Source of the DNA: Rossellomorea aquimaris
GTDB lineage: Bacteria; Bacillota; Bacilli; Bacillales; Bacillaceae_B
Assembly: GCF_020171925.1 (NCBI RefSeq)
Contig: NZ_JAIVAR010000001.1
Location: 868,001-932,000, forward strand
Reading direction: 5' to 3'
Length of the DNA stretch: 64,000 nucleotides
Shown here: one piece after another, positions 49,905 to 58,432 of the stretch
Layout: each line of letters begins with the position of its first letter
Position numbering within the stretch: the stretch's first letter is position 1
Notes under the pieces: model-generated
Databases searched by the model: none
What the model was told of the DNA's origin: nothing
Seen by the model: the letters and a program-made list of their open reading frames with translations, nothing else
Position numbers and translations under genes: made by a program

Positions 49905-52104
49905 AATACTCCAGCTCCCCTTGCATCCGTTTCACATGATTCAACGAGACTGAGCTTCCTTCCAACTTACGTGACAACCAATCACTCAGTTCTTGAAGCA
50001 TATCGGAAATCCGCTCATCTCCTCTGATCTTTGTGAGGACCTTCTCCGCAATCACTCCATCCAAAGCTTCCGAAGAATCCATTGCATCATCAAAGCCAAG
50101 CTGATGATTGGCATAAAGCTTCTGCAGCATTTCCCCCATCGTCCGATAGCCGAAATGGAGTTCATGACGGGCCAGTGTCGTGTGCAATTCCTGCAGCAGA
50201 TGGAATTCCTGATTCATCGCCTCTTTCATATCACGGTCCACTCTTTCCCAGAATGAAGTGAAATCGACGTCCGACAACGTCATGACAAACGCACGATCCA
50301 GCACCTTATCAGAGATGGAGTGCGTCGTCTCATCGACATTGATTGTCCCTAAGATATAGACATTAGGTGGAATCAATAGTTTTTGCGGAACATCCGTTAC
50401 ATGGTCATCCTGGTGAAGCGGGATTTCCTTCCTCGATTCCACCGCACTTAAATAGTCGCTCAAGTAGTACTCAACGCGCGCCAAGTTCATTTCGTCCAGC
50501 AGAATAAAATGAGGTTTCTCACGTTCTTTCAACGCATTCAAAATCACGTTCAGAAACTCCGTCTTCACATAGCGTTTTTCAAACGAGCTGTAATAACCAA
50601 ACAAGGAACTTGCATCCGTCCAATCAGGTCGCACGGGGATAATGCTGAAATATGGGTTATCACTCTCATATTCCAATCCGTAGACAGCATTCGCATATAG
50701 ACGGCAAAGCTGGGTCTTTCCTGTGCCTGAAATTCCGCTGAGTACGACAAAATGTTTGTCGTCAAGTGCGGTCAGGTTAAGGTGAAGATCTCTCACGATG
50801 GATTTAGAGAATGTAAATTGGCTATTATCGATCATTTCATAAATCTCTGTAAACCGGAAGTTAGGGTCAAGGCTTTCCGTATCATTTTCGCTTTCTTCTG
50901 ATACGATCTCAGACTCTTCATTTACTGTAGGAAGCTCCACTGCTTGACGGGCATGTGCAAACAGGAGGGCAGAATCGATGAAATTCTTTTTCACCTGATG
51001 TGCACCTTCCTCGAAAGTCTGGCTCTCATTATCATACGTTCCAACACAGTAAGAATGATCATCAACCTTAATGCCATGCTCCTCCAATAAGTCCATTGCG
51101 AGTGTCTTGATTTCCTGGTTATCCATTTTTTGTGTGGCAAAGAGTTTCTTGATCCACCACTCCTTCGATCCATAGCCAAGAATTTCACGTGCATTCGTAA
51201 AGATCTGGTTGCCCCCGGCAGCCTTCACGACGATTGTCTGATACGGAGAATTCTTGTCATGATAATCAAGGAAATCGATATGTCCCTTTGTGATCATCTG
51301 GTCCCCATCGTTTATTTGAAAAGCTTGCCGCTTTCCTTGGGATTTGTAATTTTCCACCGATGATATTTCCACGGAATAAGTACGGCCGAGCAGCCTAGTT
51401 TCTTCTATGTCACGAACGACTGAGAGCTGCTGCAATGCCGTCATTGCCTTTTGACCAATCTCAATTTCCTGCAGGAGTAAGTTTCTGAACTCGGATAAAC
51501 CACCCCAAACTTCTTCTAGGTAACCATTCAATTCATACTCATCCATCTTTCCTTCAAGAGGGAGTGTCTTCCCTAATTGGAATGAAGGTCTCTTCCGAGG
51601 TTTAATACAGCTTTTAATAAAATCCTCTATGTCATGCTTGCCTACACTTGATTTTTCTCTCCATCCCGTCAGAATGGAGTAACTTTCTGGAATCGTATGG
51701 AGCACCTGCTTAATCTCTCCGCTTCTCAACCACGACCAAAACGGGATGAAGCTTACTTCTGCATGGATCAAAAGGGATTGATCGATCCCGTTCAGTTCCA
51801 GCATCAATAGATTTGTCTCTTTGTCGCCCGTTTTCTTATACAGTCCAACAAAATATTTCCTGCCGATATCCGAGTTCTTTTTCTTCTCGGCATGTGCAGG
51901 ATTCCTAGAATCATGATAAGTCGTCGTCAACGTGGTATCGTAACCCCGGATATAATACTCTTCCCCTATAGGAATATCCGTCGTCTTGATAAATCGTTCA
52001 AACACTTCCTTCACAGAAGGAGCCACCTCATCCAGTACCCGGCGGCATCTGATTTCGGTATTGTCTTCGTTAAATAGAGATTGATAGTATGTAAGGTTTA
52101 GCAT
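49879..52104 (-). CDS. McrB-like AAA+ motor protein
   Basis: 741 residues. The N-terminal 400 residues hold a DUF3578-like substrate-recognition region. The AAA+ domain begins near 440 with Walker A LSGISGTGKTQLCRLY (about 453-468), Walker B FILLDEMNLARVEYYLSD (about 527-544) and GTINVDETTHSISDKVLDRA, which corresponds to the MNTAD-type sensor of McrB GTPases. It should form a hexameric NTPase that translocates DNA for the McrC-like nuclease. A type IV (modification-dependent) system is likely. Confidence 0.85.
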   Translation of the reverse strand: MLNLTYYQSLFNEDNTEIRCRRVLDEVAPSVKEVFERFIKTTDIPIGEEYYIRGYDTTLTTTYHDSRNPAHAEKKKNSDIGRKYFVGLYKKTGDKETNLLMLELNGIDQSLLIHAEVSFIPFWSWLRSGEIKQVLHTIPESYSILTGWREKSSVGKHDIEDFIKSCIKPRKRPSFQLGKTLPLEGKMDEYELNGYLEEVWGGLSEFRNLLLQEIEIGQKAMTALQQLSVVRDIEETRLLGRTYSVEISSVENYKSQGKRQAFQINDGDQMITKGHIDFLDYHDKNSPYQTIVVKAAGGNQIFTNAREILGYGSKEWWIKKLFATQKMDNQEIKTLAMDLLEEHGIKVDDHSYCVGTYDNESQTFEEGAHQVKKNFIDSALLFAHARQAVELPTVNEESEIVSEESENDTESLDPNFRFTEIYEMIDNSQFTFSKSIVRDLHLNLTALDDKHFVVLSGISGTGKTQLCRLYANAVYGLEYESDNPYFSIIPVRPDWTDASSLFGYYSSFEKRYVKTEFLNVILNALKEREKPHFILLDEMNLARVEYYLSDYLSAVESRKEIPLHQDDHVTDVPQKLLIPPNVYILGTINVDETTHSISDKVLDRAFVMTLSDVDFTSFWERVDRDMKEAMNQEFHLLQELHTTLARHELHFGYRTMGEMLQKLYANHQLGFDDAMDSSEALDGVIAEKVLTKIRGDERISDMLQELSDWLSRKLEGSSVSLNHVKRMQGELEYYGATQFWR

Positions 52105-52325
52105 TCATTCACCCGCTTATTTATTGTAATTAGTATCAGACTAGCATACTTGGAACCAATATTGTCCATATAAAAGATAATAAATGACGACCCAGTTAAA
52201 AATTTATCGTGGTTCCACAATTTCTGTTTAAACAAGCTTACATCATCCTAAAAGGGATAAATTCGATCACTATATGTAACCAAATATTAGGATGATGACA
52301 TTTGCCTGGTTATGTTCATTATAAA

Positions 52326-52356
52326 AGCCGATTCCAATTAGAATCGACTTATTTTG
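52326..52356 (-). terminator. Terminator after REase gene
   Basis: AAAAGCCGATTC / GAATCGACTTATTTT forms a short stem around CAATTA, 45 bp beyond the stop codon of the 52400 gene on the minus strand. Confidence 0.6.
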
Positions 52357-52399
52357 CAACTAATTGTAAAGTGGGAACCGCCACTCCACAATCCCATAT

Positions 52400-53188
52400 T
52401 TAACGTATATCAATCCCTATCAGCCATATTGGAACATTTATCAGATTTGTATATTGATCAATAGCTCTTCTAGCTTTTTCAAAATTCACCGTACCATCAC
52501 TAATATAATCTGCCAAATTCCCGTCTGCCACCACATAAATCAATGCATCAATTGCCATGAAACGTTCTATATGGATGGCTTTGAATAAATCATAATATAG
52601 TAATGCCCAATTACCAAACTGTAGTTCCCCAATTATTATAGGTTTTTCTTTTTTAGCTACAATATCTATACCTTCAAATGATTGGTCTGGAAGTCCTTCA
52701 AGTGAAGCGAGAGTTTTCCAGTCTGCTCTCTTAGACAGTTCTGTGTCCCATAATGAGAATCCATCAATTATACCCCTTCTACCGAAACAGTAATTGTGGA
52801 AATTTTTAATGTTAAGGGTATCATCATATTTTGCAAAATCAAAGCCTTTAACTTTCTTACTGGTTGCGTAATAAAAAACCCCTTCTTCAAAGGTGACTTC
52901 GAATTTCAAATCAGAAATGTGATTGTCCAATTGTTTTTTTATAGCTGAGTTTAGTGAACCAGCTGTGATTCTTGGATAATAAAGTTTTTTCGATTTGTGC
53001 TTTTTTGTTGAAAAATCTAAATTTGATAGTCTACTATTCAGTGAAGAAAAAACCTCATGCTTGAAAGATGGGTTTGCATTCACAAAATAATTTGCATTAC
53101 GATGAAAATATTCATTGTCAGTAATGAAGATATCGCCCGTAGTTCTTTTATTCCATGCTTTTGCCTCTAGTGGTTTCAGTAATGCCAT
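52400..53188 (-). CDS. Possible type II restriction endonuclease with ExQ motif
   Basis: 262 residues. EGIDIVAKKEKPIIIGELQF followed by GNWALLYYD places Asp175, Glu188 and Gln190 in a PD-(D/E)XQ arrangement like that of BglII and BstYI endonucleases. Flanking GRRGIIDGFSLWDTELSKRA could be a DNA-contact region. It is divergent from the Sau3AI-like gene across a short promoter region. Identification is by motif and context only. Confidence 0.6.
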   Translation of the reverse strand: MALLKPLEAKAWNKRTTGDIFITDNEYFHRNANYFVNANPSFKHEVFSSLNSRLSNLDFSTKKHKSKKLYYPRITAGSLNSAIKKQLDNHISDLKFEVTFEEGVFYYATSKKVKGFDFAKYDDTLNIKNFHNYCFGRRGIIDGFSLWDTELSKRADWKTLASLEGLPDQSFEGIDIVAKKEKPIIIGELQFGNWALLYYDLFKAIHIERFMAIDALIYVVADGNLADYISDGTVNFEKARRAIDQYTNLINVPIWLIGIDIR

Positions 53189-53246
53189 TTTGTTCTCCTT
53201 TAGATACTAAAATTTCATTTCGATATCATTCTACTACATTACTCCA

Positions 53247-53265
53247 TAGGTATATATACATAAAT
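53247..53265. promoter_or_regulatory. TATATACATA motif between divergent endonuclease genes
   Basis: GGTATATATACATAAAT lies in the 134-bp divergent region. A related GTATATACATATAT occurs at 54797 before vsr. The core GTATATAC is palindromic and could bind a controller protein; none is encoded nearby. Confidence 0.4.
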
Positions 53266-53322
53266 TTACTTTTCTAGTAAGATTAATTCAATAGTTCAAT
53301 TTTTTATTAAAGGAGTTTTAAA

Positions 53323-54696
53323 ATGCTTTATGATACTATCGATGAACTGATGGAGAAAGCAAGATTGGCAGAAGGAAAGACTTTTGGAGAGATTGATAAC
53401 ACCGGCAGAATCAAAAATCTAAAATCAAAAGGTACATTAGGAAATATAATCGAGGAAAGTTATTTCGGCTATGAAATAAACTCGACATCCAAACCAGATT
53501 TCGAAAACTTGGGCGTGGAACTGAAGGTCACCCCTTTCAAGCGAAATAAAAATGGTACATATTCAGCCAAGGAACGACTCGTCCTCAATATAATCGATTA
53601 CATGAAAGAGTATAAACTGACTTTTGAAACATCCTCCTTCATGAGCAAGGCAGCCAAGATGCTGATCATGCTTTATAAGCACGATCCGGATATACAAATC
53701 AATGATTACCGTATCTTCAAAGCATTCCTGAACGAGTTTTCAGAGGAAGACCTGGCGGTAATGCGTCGGGACTGGGAAACCATCGTGACTAAAATCAGGA
53801 ATGGGGAAGCCCACTTGATATCGGAAGCAGATACAATGTATTTGTCTGCTTGTACCAAAGGCGTCAATAAAACAAGCGTCCGACAGCAGCCTTTTTCGTC
53901 AATCGAGGCTAAACAACGTGCTTTTTCACTAAAAGCCTCGTACATGACCGGCTTGATTCGTAAATACATCACTCCAGAGCACATGGAGTCAATTACAAAA
54001 CCGGGGGAACTGAGTGATAAGACGCTGGATGAAATCCTAAATGAGAGATTCATGCCTCACTATGGGAAAAGTGTGGATGTATTATGCAAGGAAGCAGGTA
54101 TAAAATATAATCCTGGTAATAAGTCCATGATCCCACATTTGATGACAAAATTACTCGGTGTCAGCAAGAATGATATCGATCAAATCGAAGAATTTTCAAA
54201 AGCGAACATCAAGTTCAAAACCATACGCCGTGAACCGGATGGAAAGATACGTGAACACATGTCATTTACAAACATCGATTTTGATACTTTATTAGAAGAA
54301 GATTGGGAAGATAGCGAATTGTTCAACATGTTCTCAGAGCAAAAGTATCTCTTCTTGGTATTCAGATTCACTGAAAAATATCAAAAAGGAGTAAAGCGAA
54401 TCCCTTATTTCGAAGGAATCAAGCTTTGGAACATGCCTCAAGGAACAATTGAAAACGAATTATATGAATTATGGGCTGAGACACGCAGGGTTGTTAGAGA
54501 AGGAGTCGAGCTCGTGCCTAAAAGTAATCGGGTAAATAACAATCTCCCTGGCTCCAAGTTCAATCGAATTTGTCATGTAAGATCAAAAGCCCAGGATGGT
54601 GACGATAAAATATTGCTTCCTGACGGCCAATGGATTACCAAACAGGGTTATTGGTTGGATAAAGACTACATACAAATGATTTTGGATGAAAGATAA
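53323..54696 (+). CDS. Sau3AI/MutH-family restriction endonuclease
   Basis: 457 residues. The N-terminal 200 form a MutH-like nuclease: Glu45, Asp59, Glu66 and Lys68 (in SKPDFENLGVELKVTPFK) have exactly the 14-7-2 spacing of the MutH E56-D70-E77-K79 catalytic set. A second half (about 230-457) resembles the C-terminal, non-cleaving MutH-like domain of Sau3AI. Sau3AI cuts GATC, and methylation of its cytosine blocks cutting, so the C5-methyltransferase at 55292 is the natural partner. AAAGGAG precedes the start. Confidence 0.9.
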   Translation: MLYDTIDELMEKARLAEGKTFGEIDNTGRIKNLKSKGTLGNIIEESYFGYEINSTSKPDFENLGVELKVTPFKRNKNGTYSAKERLVLNIIDYMKEYKLTFETSSFMSKAAKMLIMLYKHDPDIQINDYRIFKAFLNEFSEEDLAVMRRDWETIVTKIRNGEAHLISEADTMYLSACTKGVNKTSVRQQPFSSIEAKQRAFSLKASYMTGLIRKYITPEHMESITKPGELSDKTLDEILNERFMPHYGKSVDVLCKEAGIKYNPGNKSMIPHLMTKLLGVSKNDIDQIEEFSKANIKFKTIRREPDGKIREHMSFTNIDFDTLLEEDWEDSELFNMFSEQKYLFLVFRFTEKYQKGVKRIPYFEGIKLWNMPQGTIENELYELWAETRRVVREGVELVPKSNRVNNNLPGSKFNRICHVRSKAQDGDDKILLPDGQWITKQGYWLDKDYIQMILDER

Positions 54697-54700
54697 AACA

Positions 54701-54728
54701 GAAGCCACAAGAGCACTCTTGTGGCTTT
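54701..54728 (+). terminator. Terminator of the Sau3AI-like gene
   Basis: GAAGCCACAAGAG / CTCTTGTGGCTTTTC is a near-perfect stem with almost no loop, 5 bp after the stop codon. Confidence 0.9.
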
Positions 54729-54830
54729 TCACTTATCCTTACTAGCTATCGAACCCTTTTTGGATACGATGTTTAACTCTTCCATAAGCTAGGTAGTATA
54801 TACATATATCTTAAAAAGGAGTTCGTTAAT

Positions 54831-55265
54831 ATGAAGAACCCAAAAACAACAGAGGAAAGAAGCAGGATTATGGGGTCCATCAAAGCAGTTTCTAAATTGG
54901 AAGACCTGGTTACAAAGGAACTGTGGAGACGTGGTTATAGGATACGGAGAAATGTAAGGTCATTAAAAGGCACACCCGATATCGCTATAAAAAAGTATAA
55001 ATTAGTGATCTTCATCGACTCTTGCTTTTGGCACCTTTGCCCGATTCACGGCAAAATACCTAAATCCAATGTCGAGTTCTGGACAAATAAATTGACCAGG
55101 AACAAAGAACGCGACGAAGAAGTGACGGATTATTATAAGGGAAAGGGCTGGCATATCCTTCGTCTGTGGGAACATGAAATACGTAAGGAATTCGAAATTG
55201 CCCTAAAGAAAATATGCGACTTCATTGATGAAGCAAAATCTGCATACTATGAAGGGCTCACCTGA
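54831..55265 (+). CDS. vsr: Very-short-patch repair endonuclease (Vsr)
   Basis: 144 residues. RRNVRSLKGTPDIAIKKYKL contains the conserved Asp of GTPDIA, IDSCFWHLCPIHGKIPKSN holds the zinc Cys/His set, and VEFWTNKLTRNKERDEEVTD is the family signature. Vsr nicks at T:G mismatches produced by deamination of 5-methylcytosine, so it protects sites methylated by the neighbouring methyltransferase. Convergent with that gene. AAGGAG lies 9 bp ahead of the ATG. Confidence 0.92.
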   Translation: MKNPKTTEERSRIMGSIKAVSKLEDLVTKELWRRGYRIRRNVRSLKGTPDIAIKKYKLVIFIDSCFWHLCPIHGKIPKSNVEFWTNKLTRNKERDEEVTDYYKGKGWHILRLWEHEIRKEFEIALKKICDFIDEAKSAYYEGLT

Positions 55266-55285
55266 ATTCATCCAGGAGAGCCCTT
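55252..55285. terminator. Bidirectional terminator between vsr and methyltransferase
   Basis: AAGGGCTC / GAGCCCTT with an inner CTG/CAG pair; it lies on the convergent gene ends and overlaps the vsr stop codon. Confidence 0.8.
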
Positions 55286-55291
55286 TACTTA

Positions 55292-56554
55292 TTATTGTGC
55301 ATCCGTTTCTGAAAATACCAAATCAAGTTCAACTTGATTCCCATCGATATTTTCCTGCTCTATTTCTGTTATTCTTCTTCCCATACGCTCTATCAAACCG
55401 ACGACCAATGCATTCCCCATACAGAAATACCTCATCCTGTCCGTCATCCCTTCCGTCCACTCATCCGGGAATCCATTCAGGCGTTCACATTCGACCGGTG
55501 TCAGGATGCGCAGCCTCTTTGTCTGTGGATCTTCCACCACATGAGTGCTTCGATTGACAGTGCCTTCGCTCGTTAACATCGTCCTGCCTGGCTTGTCCAA
55601 CGGCTCTGGGAAAGCCATGCCTCCCTCGGAAAAAGTATATTTATGACCCGTAGCTGACGTCCTTTCAATTCTTTTGGGACCCTTCAGATACGTGAACTTT
55701 TCAACCGCCGCTTCAGACAGGTAATATTTTTCGTCAACATCTGACTGAAGGATATCCTTCAATGGAGTCGGTGATTCTTCCACTGGTGTGACTTCTTCCG
55801 TATAGACCAGATCATCCCTCATGATGCCGGCATTATAGTAATTCATCGAAAATTCATCTGAAATCTCCACAAGATCCTTCTTCATGATGAAAGATTGAGG
55901 CTTTTTCTTTTCAGATATACCTTCCTTAACCGGAAATGCCTTCGCAAAGAATCCTTTCTGGTGTATCATCTGGGTTTCATCAAAGCCTCTTCTATTGTCG
56001 ACATACGGGGTTTCATTCTTCGTGGCAAAGATGAATACCCTCCTTCTTCTCTGGGCTTGTCCATATTCAGCCGCATTGATGACTCTCCACTCCACTGAAT
56101 ATCCCAAGTCCCGAAGGCTTGCCAACATGATGGAGAAATCCCTTCCGCGCTGCTTGGAAGGGGATTTCAGCAATCTATCCACATTTTCCAGCAGAACATA
56201 TTTAGGACTGGTCTCCCTCATCAGGCGGGTGATTTCCCAAAAGAGGACCCCTTTCTTGCCTTGAAGACCTTTTTCCCCGTTCAAACTCCTTGCCACTGAA
56301 TAATCCTGGCATGGGAATCCACCAACGATCATATCGATATCCTGGTTCTTGAAATTCTCACCATCAACGGTGCTTATATCTTCATTGGAGTGTTCACCTT
56401 TACCTTCGAATCGCCGTGCATAACAGTCGAATGCATGCTGGGCTTTCTTTGAAGGCTCCCATTGGTTCCCCCATACAACATCGAAACCGCCAGCACCTTC
56501 CAAACCTAAACGGAATCCTCCGACACCGGCAAATAATTCAATTACATTTATCAT
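55292..56554 (-). CDS. DNA (cytosine-5) methyltransferase, probably GATC-type
   Basis: 420 residues with the ordered C5-methyltransferase motifs: ELFAGVGGFRLGLEGAGG (I, 6-23), GGFPCQDYSVARS (IV with the catalytic Cys, about 78-90), LLENVDRL (VI), AEYGQAQRRRRVFIFA (VIII), a variable target-recognition region (about 190-310), and CMGNALVVGLIERMGRRI (IX/X). The Sau3AI-like endonuclease and Vsr next to it suggest methylation of the C in GATC. It would protect host DNA and create the T:G hazard that Vsr corrects. Confidence 0.92.
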   Translation of the reverse strand: MINVIELFAGVGGFRLGLEGAGGFDVVWGNQWEPSKKAQHAFDCYARRFEGKGEHSNEDISTVDGENFKNQDIDMIVGGFPCQDYSVARSLNGEKGLQGKKGVLFWEITRLMRETSPKYVLLENVDRLLKSPSKQRGRDFSIMLASLRDLGYSVEWRVINAAEYGQAQRRRRVFIFATKNETPYVDNRRGFDETQMIHQKGFFAKAFPVKEGISEKKKPQSFIMKKDLVEISDEFSMNYYNAGIMRDDLVYTEEVTPVEESPTPLKDILQSDVDEKYYLSEAAVEKFTYLKGPKRIERTSATGHKYTFSEGGMAFPEPLDKPGRTMLTSEGTVNRSTHVVEDPQTKRLRILTPVECERLNGFPDEWTEGMTDRMRYFCMGNALVVGLIERMGRRITEIEQENIDGNQVELDLVFSETDAQ

Positions 56555-56705
56555 GACCGAACATCCTTTCGGTTATTTTCTTAATTTCATTATAATAAAG
56601 TTTGTACAAAAGATCAACTATTTTCACTTGTAAAATAGCAAAAATACAATTGATATCATAATGTGCTACAAACATTTATTATAACAGAAATAGGACTGGC
56701 CTTTA

Positions 56706-56726
56706 TAGGTATATTTTGAAAAGAGT
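56706..56726 (-). promoter_or_regulatory. Shared motif upstream of methyltransferase
   Basis: On the minus strand CTTTTCAAAATATACCTATA lies about 155 bp ahead of the methyltransferase start. The same 17-bp core with one difference is found ahead of the GHKL gene at 60487. Possible promoter or operator. Confidence 0.5.
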
Positions 56727-56740
56727 TAGAGTGATGATAA

Positions 56741-56776
56741 AAGAACACGGCTCCCTGGATTCAGGAAGCCGTTCTT
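56741..56776 (-). terminator. Terminator of the GHKL unit
   Basis: AAGAACACGGCT / AGCCGTTCTT with an inner CTG/CAG stem, 22 bp beyond the stop codon at 56798, and TTTT on the minus strand. Confidence 0.8.
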
Positions 56777-56797
56777 GAATTATTCATTAGCAATTGT

Positions 56798-57583
56798 TCA
56801 ATTCATCCCGTAAGTCTGCTCCTGAACAATTTCATTCCTATCCAACTTGAAATATCTACATAAATACTTATCTATCATCTCTTCGACTTCATCCACATTC
56901 AACATATCCAGTATCATGGCCCCTCCGACAACATTAAGGTATTTAGTTGCCTGAACAAAATGATCGCGTTTAATGGAGACTCCACATTCTTTGAGTTTTA
57001 ACAAGGATTTCAATATCCCCCTCGTGATGTTCTTGTTTGATGTAAAATTACTGGAAAAGAAAACAACACATCGTGCCGAGAAGTCCTTTTCGCAAAAGAA
57101 TTCCGTCAGTCTATATGGTTCATTTTCAGAGGATTCGTCATAAGTCATATAACCCACCCACCATAAACGAGCAAGTATATGTACAAATAAAGATCGCTTA
57201 TTACCATTCTTGAAAAATAAAGATGTGTTGATCCTCTTATCATTTTCATTTTCAAAGTCTTTCTTTAATCTGTAAAATGAAAAGTCCCTTAGTTGTAAGT
57301 GTGACAGCCCGGCCCACAACCTTTCCTGTGTAGCTTGTGAGACAGTTAGATGTTTCAAAGATTCATAAATTACTTTCACGTTCTCCAAATCGCTTATTGC
57401 AAAATCTTCATCCCGATTCATCTCCGGTTCCTCAAAGGAGATATTCGAGTCAATCACTCTTCCCTCCGAGCTGAAATACTCATCAAACCAAAGATGATCT
57501 TGATTATAGTAATATGACTTATATGCATCGAAATTACTCCGTAAATCCATCAGGCATTCATCAGATATAAATTTTAATTTCAA
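56798..57583 (-). CDS. Unknown defence-associated protein, possibly DUF6339
   Basis: 261 residues. The stretch LTVSQATQERLWAGLSHLQL (about 79-98), followed by YRLKKDF and IIxRGILKSLLKLKECG-type helices, recalls the DUF6339 family, though this is from memory. No catalytic motif is visible. It starts 3 bp after the preceding stop codon, so it is the last gene of the GHKL unit. Confidence 0.6.
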   Translation of the reverse strand: MKLKFISDECLMDLRSNFDAYKSYYYNQDHLWFDEYFSSEGRVIDSNISFEEPEMNRDEDFAISDLENVKVIYESLKHLTVSQATQERLWAGLSHLQLRDFSFYRLKKDFENENDKRINTSLFFKNGNKRSLFVHILARLWWVGYMTYDESSENEPYRLTEFFCEKDFSARCVVFFSSNFTSNKNITRGILKSLLKLKECGVSIKRDHFVQATKYLNVVGGAMILDMLNVDEVEEMIDKYLCRYFKLDRNEIVQEQTYGMN

Positions 57584-57586
57584 GGT

Positions 57587-58432
57587 CTAATCCTCCATCC
57601 TGTTCAATCTTTCTATTTCTTCAAAGCTGGTCTTCAGCGGATTCCTCAAAATTATTTGTGCAGCTTTAAGTGGAGAAAGTTTATCTGAGCCAACATCTTC
57701 AAGGTTATAATCATTCTCTGCAAAGATTTTCTCCAAAACTTGATACCAGGTATACTCTTCCAAGTCCCCACTTTTTTCCCTGACTTTAGAGAACACATAG
57801 ACCAAGGATGGAACAATAACTGTAGAAAGAATTGTGCTTTTAAGTGTGGAATGAGCACTGGAAGCGTAGAGCTTATATTCCTTTTCAGGTAGTTGTATTG
57901 TAATGTTGTTGGAATGCAGATCCACATCCATATAATCATTTTTCAATGATTTCGTAACTGTGACGATAGAAGGCAAATTTAATAATTCGGTATCATCTTC
58001 AAATAATGTTGTCTCGATTGCTTCCCCGATTGCGATGAAATTCCCCTTTTCAAAGCTGATTGGCACTTCTTGATACCAGTCATTCAAAAATTCATTGGTA
58101 TAATGATCGATATTTTTATTCGCGATGATAAAAGAATGAATGGTAATCTTCCCTCTTAATTGATTCGAAGGAACAGTGATTTCCAGTTTGTCGTTCATCC
58201 CCTTATAAGCTTTCCTGAAACTTGTCTGTGGACATTCGACATGAATTAAATAAACACAAGTTCCATCTTCAATCATTTTTCTGATTGGTTCGTTATCAAG
58301 GATAAATTCAGCTGTGATTTGAACCTGACCAAAAGAATCCCGGATTCCCATCTTTACATGGAAGTTAGTCCCTATGTAGTCGTCATTATTCATATATAAG
58401 ACCGGGTAAGGGTAAGAGGGATTAATCTTCAT
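57587..58432 (-). CDS. Unknown protein encoded between GHKL and DUF6339-like genes
   Basis: 281 residues. The first 150 are predicted strands (NFHVKMGIRDSFGQVQITAE, ECPQTSFRKAY), the last 100 helical (YVFSKVREKSGDLEEYTWYQ). This could be a beta-sandwich plus helical adaptor. It overlaps the GHKL gene end by 11 bp. No family recognised; probable structural partner. Confidence 0.6.
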   Translation of the reverse strand: MKINPSYPYPVLYMNNDDYIGTNFHVKMGIRDSFGQVQITAEFILDNEPIRKMIEDGTCVYLIHVECPQTSFRKAYKGMNDKLEITVPSNQLRGKITIHSFIIANKNIDHYTNEFLNDWYQEVPISFEKGNFIAIGEAIETTLFEDDTELLNLPSIVTVTKSLKNDYMDVDLHSNNITIQLPEKEYKLYASSAHSTLKSTILSTVIVPSLVYVFSKVREKSGDLEEYTWYQVLEKIFAENDYNLEDVGSDKLSPLKAAQIILRNPLKTSFEEIERLNRMED

